Notes: generated by a model not told the origin, from the letters alone. 64,000 bases of DNA from an uncultured Actinomycetaceae bacterium (GCA_902464405.1 CABQJD010000004.1:84354-148353); one strand, 5' to 3'; shown: positions 18,206 to 27,462, numbered from the stretch's first letter. Numbers and translations: made by a program.

Positions 18206-18403
18206 CTACTGCTCGTATTGCTTGCGATATTCGTCGCGCTCTTCATCACTAAGCATATATTGGCGAACTGGAGCCTCAAGATCTTGCACTTCAGGCGAAC
18301 GCCATTTCACGATCATCCAGATAATCCCCGTGAGTACAGCAAGAGTGAGGAGCACTCCTGCTGCCACAACGAGCATCGAGAAAAAATTGTAGAAACTGCT
18401 CAT
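18206..18403 (-). CDS. Small single-pass membrane protein downstream of ettA
   Basis: A 65-residue protein: an N-terminal MSSFYNFF, one hydrophobic segment (about residues 9-32, ending IIWMIVKW) and a charged cytoplasmic-type tail rich in Glu, Asp and Arg (LSDEERDEYRKQYEQ). ATG 18403 has AGGAG six bases upstream, a better start than the in-frame codon at 18424. It lies 17 bases after the ettA stop on the same strand and is probably cotranscribed. I do not recognise the family and assign no function. Confidence 0.7.
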   Translation of the reverse strand: MSSFYNFFSMLVVAAGVLLTLAVLTGIIWMIVKWRSPEVQDLEAPVRQYMLSDEERDEYRKQYEQ

Positions 18404-18420
18404 ATAAGCTCCTAGCTGTA

Positions 18421-20103
18421 TCAATCCCGAGTAAGTTTACGATATGTGGCAGCACTCTGGCGCAGAGCATCAGGCCCGAGACGATCCACTTTATTTTTCT
18501 CGTAGCTCTCAAAGTTGCCTTCAAACCAGTACCAGTTGTATGGCTCTTCCTCTGTACCCTCCCATGCGAGAATATGAGTGGCCACACGGTCAAGGAACCA
18601 ACGATCGTGAGTAATCACTACAGCACAGCCAGGGAATTGCAACAAAGCATTTTCCAGTGATCCGAGAGTTTCCACGTCGAGATCGTTCGTCGGTTCGTCG
18701 AGCAAAATCAAGTTGCCGCCCTGCTTGAGCGTGAGTGCAAGGTTGAGACGATTTCGCTCACCGCCAGAGAGCACACCTGCCAGCTTCTGCTGATCTGCAC
18801 CTTTGAAACCAAAAGCCGATACATATGCTCGAGATGGCATTTCAACTTTACCCACCTGAATAAAATCAAGCCCATCACTTACAACTTCCCAGACATTTTT
18901 TTCTGGATCGATCCCTGCACGGTTCTGATCCACATAGGAAAGCTGCACTGTCTCACCAATTTTCAATTCGCCCGAATCGAGCGGCTCCAAACCAACAATC
19001 GTCTTGAAGAGAGTAGTTTTACCCACACCGTTTGGCCCGATAATACCCACGATACCGTTGCGCGGAAGAGAGAAAGAAAGATCTTTAATCAGCGTACGCT
19101 CATCGAAGCCTTTACAAATGTTCTTCGCTTCCAATACCACGTTTCCAAGGCGAGGCCCTGGCGGAATTTGGATCTCATCAAAATCGAGTTTGCGCGTGCG
19201 CTCAGCTTCCGCCGCCATTTCTTCGTAGCGCGCTAAGCGAGCCTTGCTTTTTGCTTGGCGCCCTTTAGCTGAAGATCGAACCCATTCAAGCTCTTCTTTC
19301 AAACGCTTTTGCAGCTTGGCGTCTTTCTTCCCCTGCACCTGCAAACGTTCTTCTTTCTTCTGCAGATACGTTGAATAATTACCTTCATAAGGATACAGAT
19401 GCCCGCGATCTACTTCTGCGATCCATTGAGCAACATGATCCAGGAAATAGCGATCGTGAGTGACGGCAATGACTGCGCCTTCATAACGCGCCAAATGCTG
19501 CTCAAGCCATTCAACCGATTCTGCATCTAAATGGTTCGTCGGCTCGTCAAGAAGCAATAGATCAGGAGCTTCGAGAAGCAAACGGCATAGAGCAACACGG
19601 CGGCGTTCACCGCCAGAAAGCACACTCACTGGCATATCTCCCGGCGGGCAGCGCAAAGCATCCATTGCTTGTGCGAGCTGAGAATCCAAATCCCACGCAT
19701 TCGCAGCGTCAATATCTGTCTGCAACTTACCCATCTCATCCATCAGGGCATCAAAATCCGCATCTGGATCAGCCATTTCGATGCCAATCTGATTAAAACG
19801 ATCTATTTTTGCAAACATATCCGCGGCAGCGAGCTTCACATTTTCAAGAACGGTCTTATCTTCATCCAGAGCAGGCTCCTGCATGAGGATACCCACGGAA
19901 TACCCTGGCGTGAGGCGTGCTTCCCCATTTGAAGGCTCATCAATGCCAGCCATAATCTTCAAAATTGTTGATTTACCAGCACCATTTGGCCCAACCATAC
20001 CGATTTTGGCACCTGGGAAAAACGCCATCGTCACATCGTCAAGAATGATCTTATCGCCAACCTTCTTGCGCGCACGCACCATAGAGTAAATGTAATCCGC
20101 CAC
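18421..20103 (-). CDS. ettA: Energy-dependent translational throttle protein EttA (ABC-F ATPase)
   Basis: A soluble ABC-F protein that binds the ribosomal E site and gates elongation according to ATP/ADP. Two ABC cassettes are seen: Walker A GPNGAGKS and GPNGVGKT, signatures LSGGERRRV and LSGGERNRL, Walker B LLLLDEPTNHLD and LILLDEPTNDLD. Between them lies the basic linker with EWVRSSAKGRQAKSKARL. No membrane segments. I use GTG 20103, giving VADYIYSM and 560 residues (E. coli EttA is of similar length); an upstream in-frame codon adds 22 unrelated residues. Next to ssb, as in other actinobacteria. Confidence 0.95.
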   Translation of the reverse strand: MADYIYSMVRARKKVGDKIILDDVTMAFFPGAKIGMVGPNGAGKSTILKIMAGIDEPSNGEARLTPGYSVGILMQEPALDEDKTVLENVKLAAADMFAKIDRFNQIGIEMADPDADFDALMDEMGKLQTDIDAANAWDLDSQLAQAMDALRCPPGDMPVSVLSGGERRRVALCRLLLEAPDLLLLDEPTNHLDAESVEWLEQHLARYEGAVIAVTHDRYFLDHVAQWIAEVDRGHLYPYEGNYSTYLQKKEERLQVQGKKDAKLQKRLKEELEWVRSSAKGRQAKSKARLARYEEMAAEAERTRKLDFDEIQIPPGPRLGNVVLEAKNICKGFDERTLIKDLSFSLPRNGIVGIIGPNGVGKTTLFKTIVGLEPLDSGELKIGETVQLSYVDQNRAGIDPEKNVWEVVSDGLDFIQVGKVEMPSRAYVSAFGFKGADQQKLAGVLSGGERNRLNLALTLKQGGNLILLDEPTNDLDVETLGSLENALLQFPGCAVVITHDRWFLDRVATHILAWEGTEEEPYNWYWFEGNFESYEKNKVDRLGPDALRQSAATYRKLTRD

Positions 20104-20228
20104 GTTTATCTTCTGCTTTCCTGTATGAAAGTGCGCCGAGCATGCACCCCGCGCATAATGTATGTCCACCTCCTAGCCTATCGAGAATCGGAGCATTGCA
20201 AAAGTTTCATCAAGGTTCTGTACGGATT

Positions 20229-20828
20229 TCACATACCCACAGAAACAAGTTCATCTACTCTTTTTTCCAAATCCTTCTCAAAGTTCGTATTTTGTTGAGA
20301 AGAATCATTTTCTACAGTTTCCGATGCCAGCGTTTGCGACATATCACTATCCACTGCATATGCACACAACGAATCTGCCCACGATACACTACCCTTCACT
20401 TCGCTTTCCTTGTGAATATCTGAGGCACTTTCTCGCATATAAGACGATGGCTTCGCGTAAGTTGCCACCATATTATTAAGATCAATTGCCACAGAATCGG
20501 CAATAATTTGCTGACTCGTACGCTCAATTCCGTCTTTATCCGTGTAATGCTTTGCCATAAATCTACCTCGAATAAGCAATGGCGCCCCTTTATGCACGCT
20601 AATCCCAACGTTATGAGCAAGTGCCCCAAAACATCGCACTGAATACCAAGTAGTCTGCCCGTCTTCAAACTTATTAGTGTGGCGATTGTAGTTTCGAGCT
20701 GTCACACCAACACTAACCATCGCCGAAGATATCTGCGTATCTTTGCCAGTTTCCGAATCTCGATGCCGATACATCGTAGGATCGCTTCCAGCCCAACCAC
20801 GAACCGCAATAATCGTATCGTTTGCCAT
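20229..20828 (-). CDS. ssb: Single-stranded DNA-binding protein, paralogue without acidic tip
   Basis: The N-terminal OB-fold (about residues 1-110) shows GWAGSDPTMYRH, TTWYSVRCFGALAHNVG and GRFMAKHYTDKDG, typical of bacterial SSB and close to the actinobacterial subfamily. The C-terminal 90 residues are low in conservation and end KRVDELVSVGM, not the DDDIPF-like tip that recruits replication and repair partners. It is therefore probably an SsbB-type or specialised paralogue, and a canonical SSB should exist elsewhere. ATG 20828 has AAGGAGG five bases upstream. It precedes ettA on the same strand with a 125-base gap. Confidence 0.88.
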   Translation of the reverse strand: MANDTIIAVRGWAGSDPTMYRHRDSETGKDTQISSAMVSVGVTARNYNRHTNKFEDGQTTWYSVRCFGALAHNVGISVHKGAPLLIRGRFMAKHYTDKDGIERTSQQIIADSVAIDLNNMVATYAKPSSYMRESASDIHKESEVKGSVSWADSLCAYAVDSDMSQTLASETVENDSSQQNTNFEKDLEKRVDELVSVGM

Positions 20829-21192
20829 GTATTCCTCCTTAGTTTTCACCGTTTCCGGTGCCCGTAGGAATACTGTGCCAAAATCGGCTCGTATACGCTG
20901 AAGGTATATTTATTTGTGGATATTCACGGAGTATAAAAGCCATGTGGACAACACGCTCACTTGCCTACTGGCTTTTACAGACCAAGATTGACGCACCCTA
21001 TTCGCATATCAAACTCCTACACACAATATTTGCACGTAGTAGCCGTGCACTCGCCGCGCAGTAGAACCACACTCGCATATAGACAGCACTCACATATAGA
21101 CAGTACTCACACATAGCCGCGTTTACACAGCTACAGCTCTACTGCGCTACAAAGTTATACACTACCAAGCAGATAACTACGGGCGCTCTGCC
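20829..21192. other. Intergenic region with short tandem repeat
   Basis: Contains a 40-codon frame at 20941-21063 whose start has only a distant GGAG and no family resemblance, and a 17-bp tandem repeat. I see no firm gene. Confidence 0.4.
21071..21116. repeat. 17-bp tandem repeat, ~2.7 copies
   Basis: ACTCRCATATAGACAGY at 21071-21087 and 21088-21104, then a partial third copy. It lies between ssb (which points left) and the 3' end of a GTPase gene. Confidence 0.75.
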
Positions 21193-22689
21193 CTATTCTT
21201 CATCTGCCCGAGCACCCATAAGCAGTGTGCGCGCAGCCTTATGCCGCTTCACAATTGCTTCTACGCTAGGGATAAGAGCGCGAGAAAGAGTATCAGCAAC
21301 TGCAGCACTCACGGAATTTTCATAGCTACGAGCTGCAGCAATACGCGCCTTGCAGATAGCTGCACGTGCACGCATCTGCCCGATCCACATCACCAGTATC
21401 CCAACTAATGCAAGCACACAGCCACTAGGCAAAAGCAGTGGCAGATATGCGCCTACAAGCTCATGCAGCCAAATCCACGGCGCAATTCCAGCGATAATCA
21501 GGCACACTCCACACACAGCCAGCACACCACCGATCACATGCTGCACCCATGGTAAACGTTGGCAAACCCTAGGAACTGGCACACTCGCAAGCGCACGAGA
21601 AATTCGCTTTCTGAGCGAATCTGCACTCAAAATTTCTCGCTCAATCCCAGCCTGCCATATAGGCGGCACTCCAGCAATTGCGTGCGTCACCCACATATCA
21701 CGCAGTGCCACACTCAACGTCGGAGCTGGAGCTTGCGGAGCCATCGTCTCTTGAGAAACTCCTTCCTCAATAGCTTTCGCAACAGTGCGAACTCCTGAAG
21801 CTTCCACAACAGTAGCAGCAAGTTTGTGCACGTAACCATCGTGCACGTCTACTTCAAAATCCCCTACTTGCGAACCTAGTAGCTCTGCCACGGAATCAAG
21901 CTGCGCACCAGCCGTTGCATGCCAAAGAGTACGATCCGTCGTCATCTGCGTGAGCGCTGCAGCAAGCGATTCCATCCCTTCTCCGTAAAGTGCACTGGTA
22001 GCATAGACAGGTACATCGCCAAAACCTAGTTCCTCAAGATTTGCACGCACATGAGCTATCAGCGCTTCGCGCTCAGTATGCGTCACAGTATCGATACGAT
22101 TGATTACTACCGCAAGAGTATGTGCATCTCGCGCGTGCATATGCATATTTTCGTGACGCCGACCCAAGGTAATTAGAGAGCTATATACCGAAAGATCAGC
22201 ATATTTTTGAGGGTCAAGCACCCATAAAATCACATCAACCATAGGTATCAACGTGGATACTGTGCCTGAATGAGTGATATCCACAGAATCGTAATCTGGA
22301 GTATCTAAAAGCACGAGAGCATCATGAGTTTCAGCTCCTATTGTGAGCAGCGATTCATGCTGAATACGATTGTGCGGCGAAACGGCAAGCACATCGAGTA
22401 GCTCCGAGGAATCTCCTCCCCATGTACATGCCATAATCTCATTGGTGGTTGGGCGTATCTCGCTCACTTCAGCAAAATGCAAACTGGTAAGACGGTTGAA
22501 AAGAGTTGATTTACCCGATCCAGTGCCGCCAATAAGGGCGGTGACGACGAAGCCGTCCCCCACGCGCATTCGTTCGTATGCAAGATGCAGATCTTCTTTC
22601 GCCCGCTCAGCGATCACAGGCGAAAAATACTCTCCACCTGCAGCAACAGCCTGTTGAAGCTGCGTGAGCCTCAATTGCACATCCGCCAC
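21193..22689 (-). CDS. Dynamin-like/YfjP-type GTPase with two membrane segments
   Basis: 498 residues. The G domain has P-loop GGTGSGKST (about residues 52-60), a switch II DTPDYDS and the G4-like NRID. A C-terminal hydrophobic pair (about 395-455) follows, then a basic tail. This order is that of actinobacterial dynamin-like or IniA/DynA-type GTPases that remodel or protect membranes; the exact role is unknown. The GTG start at 22689 overlaps the TAG stop of the preceding GTPase gene by one base (TAGTG), so translation should be coupled and the two proteins probably act as partners. Confidence 0.8.
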   Translation of the reverse strand: MADVQLRLTQLQQAVAAGGEYFSPVIAERAKEDLHLAYERMRVGDGFVVTALIGGTGSGKSTLFNRLTSLHFAEVSEIRPTTNEIMACTWGGDSSELLDVLAVSPHNRIQHESLLTIGAETHDALVLLDTPDYDSVDITHSGTVSTLIPMVDVILWVLDPQKYADLSVYSSLITLGRRHENMHMHARDAHTLAVVINRIDTVTHTEREALIAHVRANLEELGFGDVPVYATSALYGEGMESLAAALTQMTTDRTLWHATAGAQLDSVAELLGSQVGDFEVDVHDGYVHKLAATVVEASGVRTVAKAIEEGVSQETMAPQAPAPTLSVALRDMWVTHAIAGVPPIWQAGIEREILSADSLRKRISRALASVPVPRVCQRLPWVQHVIGGVLAVCGVCLIIAGIAPWIWLHELVGAYLPLLLPSGCVLALVGILVMWIGQMRARAAICKARIAAARSYENSVSAAVADTLSRALIPSVEAIVKRHKAARTLLMGARADEE

Positions 22690-24569
22690 TACACGTCACT
22701 TCCTTCCACCGCACACACAAAATCTTCAACTACACGGCGTAAAACCGCACAATCTGCAAGCTTCACACGGAAAACGCGGTTCGTATATGTACCCACCAGC
22801 TGATCGAATCCTTCACGCACACAGCTAGTTAAAGCTTCTCGTACCTTGCGGACGGGAGTTTCGATATCGAATTTTCTCGTTATCTCCATTGCACCTGGCA
22901 CTCCAGCAGCCGCAATACCTAATAGGTACGCCCAGCCTTCTTCTCCCAACCACGGATTATTCGATATATCGCGCGCTGCACGCATGAGCTTTTCTCGCCA
23001 TGCCGTCAGCGAAGTTTCAGCGAACGCGGCAATGCCACGATCAGAGTGCGATTTCTCTATATTCTGATCAAGCTTTCTAAAACCGCGATTCCAAGCTGTT
23101 TCAATATTGATGCACGCCGTCGTCATTCCTTGCATAATCGCCATTTTCATACCAGCAGAAATACTTTCAAAAAGTGCTTCAAGCTGTGCATCACGCTGAC
23201 GTTGCTTGCACAGATTTTTTTTACTTAGATTCTGTTTGCATACACTCAGATCAGCTAATTTTCCATCGCCTGCACTGAGCATATCCCACAGCACGCTTGG
23301 AGCTCCCTGCCCAAAGCGTCCCATACGAATATTCGTTGCAAGTTTATCAAAAGGAGCAGCAGCTCCTTCCTCTGCCTGGTCAGTTAAATCAACAATCTCG
23401 TTGCGCAGTTCATCTAAAGCATCGGAAATCATATCCGTATCCGCAATAAAATCTGCAAGAGCCTGAGATTTCTGAGCCGCATAGGAATGCCGCGAGCGAT
23501 CGTCACCTAAGCTCTCAAACCACTGCACAATTTTGCTAAGATCTGAGTTTACCTGCAGTTTCATTGGGGAACTCTGGATCATCCCTGCGTGACGCCGCCT
23601 GCGCGATCTGCGACGCAGAGTAGATATTTCTTCTTTGCTCTGATCATCAGCGCTCGATTCAGTGCGAGGTTTAGCATGAGCAGCAGATACGCCATCACGC
23701 TCCAAAACGAAAGAAGACGCCATATCGTTTCTCACCACTCGCGCATGCCTGCCTCGAATCATCTTCGATGGCATAGAGATAGTGCTCGAATCCGGAAACT
23801 CTCCATTATTGCGCTCACAGAGCGAAAAAAGTGGGAAATCTTCTAAACCAGCTAATGCCCATAAGCGCTGAAATTCTCGCACAGAATCCCCATCGGAATT
23901 TTCAGGAATTCTATTGAGTACCCCAGCTATCTGCACTCCACGCTCTTGCAAACGAGCTAGAATGTCCCAAGCGGCAGCGTCTCCATAGCGATATACAGTT
24001 GTCACGAAAATAACGGCATCGCACATATCAAGCACTTTCAGCGCTTGACGATAAAGCTTCGGATGCCCCCAATCGAAAGCTGGCGTATCCACAAGAGCAA
24101 TCCCTGAAAAAGATTGATCATTGACGTCAATACGCATATCTTCAATCGTGCATCGAGCTTCAAACAGCGCAGAATTACTTGGGTGAACCACGGCAACAGG
24201 AGCAAGCGTACTAGGACGAAGCACCGAAGACTCGATATAATCGCTGCCCGTGAGGAAGCGAGCCACATAAGATTTACCTACACCAGAAGAACCGACAATG
24301 CCCACAATGGAAAGATGCCGCGCAGAGACAACACCGATATTTTGCTCAGCTTTAAAACTTTGTACGAAGGAAACTGCCCGCTCACGAGCACGTTCAATAT
24401 GAGTAGCACTCGCAATATCTGCAGAAACAGAGACGGAGTTGAGAGCTTCCAGAACACGATCTGCTTTGCGAATAAGAACTCTGCGCGGGCGGCGCACACA
24501 CAATTCTTCTACAGGCTTACGAGTTCTCATATCCTCTATTCTGGCAAAAAATGGCACATAATGCGGCAT
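22689..24569 (-). CDS. Dynamin-like GTPase, upstream partner
   Basis: 626 residues. G1 is GSSGVGKS (about residues 92-99), G3 is DTPAFDW and a G4-like NRIP follows in GVLNRIPENSDG. An Arg-rich stretch (RRRSRRRRH) near the middle separates the G domain from a long helical part. A weakly hydrophobic stretch (WAYLLGIAAAGVPGAM) lies near the C-terminus. Two starts are possible: codon at 24569, or ATG 24530 (MRTRKPVEELC). Neither has an ideal ribosome site. It is the first gene of a two-gene operon with the overlapping GTPase. Paired GTPases of this kind are known in Streptomyces (DynA/DynB); whether these are orthologues is not shown by the sequence. Confidence 0.75.
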   Translation of the reverse strand: MPHYVPFFARIEDMRTRKPVEELCVRRPRRVLIRKADRVLEALNSVSVSADIASATHIERARERAVSFVQSFKAEQNIGVVSARHLSIVGIVGSSGVGKSYVARFLTGSDYIESSVLRPSTLAPVAVVHPSNSALFEARCTIEDMRIDVNDQSFSGIALVDTPAFDWGHPKLYRQALKVLDMCDAVIFVTTVYRYGDAAAWDILARLQERGVQIAGVLNRIPENSDGDSVREFQRLWALAGLEDFPLFSLCERNNGEFPDSSTISMPSKMIRGRHARVVRNDMASSFVLERDGVSAAHAKPRTESSADDQSKEEISTLRRRSRRRRHAGMIQSSPMKLQVNSDLSKIVQWFESLGDDRSRHSYAAQKSQALADFIADTDMISDALDELRNEIVDLTDQAEEGAAAPFDKLATNIRMGRFGQGAPSVLWDMLSAGDGKLADLSVCKQNLSKKNLCKQRQRDAQLEALFESISAGMKMAIMQGMTTACINIETAWNRGFRKLDQNIEKSHSDRGIAAFAETSLTAWREKLMRAARDISNNPWLGEEGWAYLLGIAAAGVPGAMEITRKFDIETPVRKVREALTSCVREGFDQLVGTYTNRVFRVKLADCAVLRRVVEDFVCAVEGSDV

Positions 24570-24645
24570 TTATTTATCTTGATTGGGCGAAATCATATCA
24601 ACACAGGTAAATTATTTAGTGGCACTGCGCAGCAGAGCCAGATAT

Positions 24646-24718
24646 GCCTCCATAGCTCAATGGATAGAGCAACGGCCTTCTAATCCGTAGGTTGTGGGTT
24701 CGAGTCCCGCTGGGGGCG
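24646..24718 (+). tRNA. tRNA-Arg (anticodon TCT)
   Basis: Acceptor GCCTCCA pairs with TGGGGGC (one G-U), the T-loop is GTTCGAGTC and the anticodon loop CTTCTAA gives TCT (reads AGA). CCA is not encoded. The orn start codon begins two bases after the discriminator base. Confidence 0.95.
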
Positions 24719-24719
24719 C

Positions 24720-25376
24720 ATGAGTAATTTCAATGCGCAAAATAACCCTATTGTCTGGATAGACTGCGAAATGACCGGACTCAACATTGAGCGAGACGCT
24801 CTCGTAGAAGTCGCCGTAGTCGTCACCGATTCAGAGCTTAACCCCTACGATACTGGCCTTGACGTCGTCATCAAACCAACGCCCGAAGCTTTGGAAAATA
24901 TGGATGATTTTGTACGAAAAATGCACACAACAACTGGGCTTATCGACGAGTGGGATAGCGGTCTTTCAATAAAAGAAGCCGAAGAAGCTGTACTTGCATA
25001 CATCAAAAGATTTGTGCCGTGTGCTGGCAAAGCCCAACTCGGTGGAAATTCGGTAGGGACTGATAAAATGTTTCTTCTGCGCGATATGCCCCAGCTCGTC
25101 GAACACCTGCACTATAGAATTATTGACGTCAGCTCATTAAAAGAAATGGCAAAACGCTGGTATCCGCGCGTCTATTTTGCTGCTCCAGAAAAAACAGGCA
25201 ACCACCGAGCAATCGGCGATATCTACGATTCAATCGACGAGCTTCGATACTATCGTGAAGCTCTCTTTGTGGATGGCGAAGGGCCAAGCACCGAAGAAGC
25301 TCACAACTGTGCACAAAAAATTCTGGCAGATCTTACTGTTACCAAGGCCGAAGAAGCTCACGCGAAGCTCGTATAG
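24720..25376 (+). CDS. orn: Oligoribonuclease
   Basis: A DEDDh 3'-5' exonuclease that degrades two-base RNAs, an essential last step of RNA turnover in actinobacteria. Exo I is WIDCEMTGL (about residues 13-21), the second Asp and the tyrosine sit in the middle (RIIDVSSLKEMAKRWYP), and exo III has HRAIGDIYDS. 218 residues is usual. No start codon other than ATG 24720 exists before the DCEM motif, so the coding region begins one base after tRNA-Arg and there is no room for its own ribosome site. Confidence 0.95.
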   Translation: MSNFNAQNNPIVWIDCEMTGLNIERDALVEVAVVVTDSELNPYDTGLDVVIKPTPEALENMDDFVRKMHTTTGLIDEWDSGLSIKEAEEAVLAYIKRFVPCAGKAQLGGNSVGTDKMFLLRDMPQLVEHLHYRIIDVSSLKEMAKRWYPRVYFAAPEKTGNHRAIGDIYDSIDELRYYREALFVDGEGPSTEEAHNCAQKILADLTVTKAEEAHAKLV

Positions 25377-25520
25377 GTATGCAATTAAGCACGCAATAGC
25401 ACGCGGCCTAGATTTAGCGGACTGAATTCGGGTACGAAACGTGTGCTCTGGATTAAAACAGCGTACGATCCAGATTAAAACACAGGCATATCAACGTGAC
25501 ACCCCTCACCATAATTTCAT

Positions 25521-25550
25521 TTAGACGACAGAGCATTTCATTGGTATAGT
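25521..25550 (+). promoter_or_regulatory. Promoter of tRNA-His
   Basis: TTAGAC (25521-25526) and TATAGT (25545-25550) are 18 bases apart and lie 36 bases before the tRNA. Confidence 0.55.
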
Positions 25551-25586
25551 TTTACTTCGTTGCAACGCATAGCTTGCAGCGCTGAT

Positions 25587-25660
25587 GGTGCCCGTAGTTC
25601 AGCTGGTAGAGCACCTGGTTGTGGTCCAGGACGTCGCGGGTTCGAGTCCCGTCGGGCACC
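25587..25660 (+). tRNA. tRNA-His (anticodon GTG)
   Basis: Has the extra 5' G (25587) opposite discriminator C (25660), acceptor GTGCCCG with CGGGCAC, and anticodon loop TTGTGGT closed by CCTGG/CCAGG. CCA is not encoded. Confidence 0.95.
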
Positions 25661-25665
25661 CCCAA

Positions 25666-25700
25666 AAAATTGAGGCGGAGTTTATTCCGCCTCAATTTTG
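25666..25700 (+). terminator. Terminator of tRNA-His
   Basis: AAAATTGAGGCGGA pairs with TCCGCCTCAATTTT around a short loop, immediately after the tRNA. Confidence 0.9.
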
Positions 25701-26031
25701 TTTATCAGCACTTAACTGCCTACCCCAATACTTCTATCCACGCACCTCGTATAGTAGCAAGACATCACGCACATACCACTGGCTATTACTCTGATACCGC
25801 CCCCCCCTAAAAAGAAGAGCTGCGGACACAAAGACGCAGACCCTAGCACCTACAGCAAAGCCCAGCTCTACGCCTTTACAAACGATCAATCAGAAAATCC
25901 GTACATCCGCAACACAACAAACTCACATATACTTAGAAGCCCACGCTGCAGATCAAGCCGCACAACCGCACCAACTCCACACCTTACCTCTAGCCGTCAG
26001 ATCAAAATCAGACTCACCATCTGATACGGCA
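25701..26031. other. Intergenic region with a C8 tract
   Basis: No gene seen in 330 bases. A run of eight C (25800-25807) is followed by TAAAAAG. It lies at the 3' side of the ATP-grasp gene and is not upstream of any start codon. Confidence 0.5.
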
Positions 26032-26961
26032 TCAGAAAAATACTCGAGCCTGAATCGCGTCAGCAAAACGTTCCATATGCTCATCAGAGGTAGAAAGATA
26101 GAGCGAACCATCGATAAGAGAAATCTCCATCACGTAAAAATCAGAATCGGAGCAATCGTCACCACGCACAATGTCTACACGATTGAAAAGAAGAAGCTCT
26201 TCGCGCTGTGAATGCTGCTTAATATATTTGTGGATTGCCATGCGGATTTTTTCACCCCAACGCCACGTCTCTTCGTTCGCTTCCACCGAACGTGCAATCT
26301 CTTCCACCACAGCCGACTGATCAGTGCTACGGAAACGAGGATGAAGCATAGGGGCTTTTTCAACAGTATAGGCAGGCATACCGTTGAAATAGATGAGCGA
26401 CGTCTCGCCAGAGCGATCAATCACATCAAGATAACGTTGAACCATCACAGAGCGCCCCTCAGAAAGTTCATATCGAGCATGCTCAATTGCTTCCGCTCTG
26501 CTTGAAGAATCTGTAGCAGTATAGCGCCCTGTTCCGCGCCCTCCAGAAGAAATTGCTGGCTTGACGACGAAATCTCCATGCGAAGGAAAACGCGTATGTA
26601 TCTGATGCTTCGTTAGATGCTGCTCTGGCTCCAACCACACCGTTGGAATCACAGGAAGCCCCAGCTTTTCCAAATCCCGCAGATAGTGCTTATCCATATT
26701 CCAGCCCATTGTCGCAGCAGAATTGAGGATACGAGGCACAGACTGTGCCCACTCAAGAAAGCTCTTCGTATCTTTCGCATAGTCTCGAACCGAACGAACG
26801 ACCACGACGCCCGCATTCTCCCAATCCACTGAAGGATCATCCCACTGTGCGATTCTTGGTTCCATACCGCGTTCATAGAGAGCATCAAGAAGCCCTGCCT
26901 CATCGGAATCAAGGTTTGGAAACTGAGAACTTGTAGCTAAGGTGACAATCGGTGCAGACAC
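26032..26961 (-). CDS. ATP-grasp domain protein (glutathione-synthetase fold)
   Basis: 309 residues. The N-terminal preATP-grasp part is followed by an ATP-grasp core: GDFVVKPAISSGGRGTGRY is the lysine/glycine-rich loop (about residues 130-148), VMVQRYLDVIDRSGETSLIYFNG carries adenine- and Mg-binding residues, and FYVMEISLIDGSLYL is the metal-binding Glu segment near the C-terminus. Such enzymes join a carboxylate to an amine via an acyl phosphate; here the substrate is unknown. Related stand-alone proteins are annotated only as ATP-grasp. GTG 26961 has AAGGAG seven bases upstream. Monocistronic. Confidence 0.8.
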   Translation of the reverse strand: MSAPIVTLATSSQFPNLDSDEAGLLDALYERGMEPRIAQWDDPSVDWENAGVVVVRSVRDYAKDTKSFLEWAQSVPRILNSAATMGWNMDKHYLRDLEKLGLPVIPTVWLEPEQHLTKHQIHTRFPSHGDFVVKPAISSGGRGTGRYTATDSSSRAEAIEHARYELSEGRSVMVQRYLDVIDRSGETSLIYFNGMPAYTVEKAPMLHPRFRSTDQSAVVEEIARSVEANEETWRWGEKIRMAIHKYIKQHSQREELLLFNRVDIVRGDDCSDSDFYVMEISLIDGSLYLSTSDEHMERFADAIQARVFF

Positions 26962-27354
26962 GTAACACTCCTTTATCCTAGACGAGCGGGGAGATACCTA
27001 TTATCGCTCCAAGTTTATTGCATCACGCCAGCTTACGGGAAAAGCAGCACGATGTTTTGCAAGGAATGATACGTGAAGAAAAACGCAGTGCTCAGTGAAG
27101 GGCTTCACACATACGAGAGCGAATAGCACACAAGCAAAATGAACCATTGCAGGAAATTAGAGCTGTTTTCCTCTGAGACGCGCCACCGAGACACACCACG
27201 CGCAAATCTATCTTGCACACACTCCAGAACAATCCTATATAGAAAAACCGCACACAAACCCACCACCTAGCTAGAGGTGCGCGAACTCACAGCGCGCCTC
27301 TAGCTACGCAACTTGCGCTTAATCCTCTCTCGCCATTAAAGTATCTCTTGTTGC
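26962..27354. other. Intergenic region upstream of tRNA-Lys
   Basis: 393 bases without a convincing gene. It contains a strong hairpin (27268-27306) and a possible tRNA-Lys promoter (TTGCGC 27313-27318, TAAAGT 27337-27342, 18 apart). Confidence 0.45.
27268..27306. terminator. 15-bp hairpin upstream of tRNA-Lys
   Basis: TAGCTAGAGGTGCGC (27268-27282) pairs with GCGCGCCTCTAGCTA (27292-27306) with one G-U pair and a 9-base loop. No U-run, so it may be a terminator of an unseen transcript or part of a small RNA. Confidence 0.45.
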
Positions 27355-27427
27355 GCACCGCTAGCTCAACTGGCAGAGCAATTGACTCTTAATCAATGGG
27401 TTCGGGGTTCAAGTCCCCGGCGGTGTA
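27355..27427 (+). tRNA. tRNA-Lys (anticodon CTT)
   Basis: Acceptor GCACCGC pairs with GCGGTGT, the T-loop is GTTCAAGTC and the anticodon loop CTCTTAA gives CTT (reads AAG). CCA is not encoded. It marks the left edge of an accessory region. Confidence 0.95.
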
Positions 27428-27434
27428 CGAATCG

Positions 27435-27462
27435 GAAACGCTCGCTAATCGGCGGGCGTTTC
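27435..27462 (+). terminator. Hairpin after tRNA-Lys
   Basis: GAAACGCTCGC pairs with GCGGGCGTTTC (one G-U) around a 6-base loop, eight bases after the tRNA. No clear U-run. Confidence 0.55.

Noticed and set aside
20941..21063. 40-codon frame downstream of ssb with MWTTRSLAYW start
   Set aside because: The GGAG upstream is too far, there is no family resemblance and a tandem repeat follows directly. Left as intergenic.
25800..25807. C8 tract as a phase switch of the ATP-grasp gene
   Set aside because: It lies at the 3' side of that gene and not upstream of any start codon.
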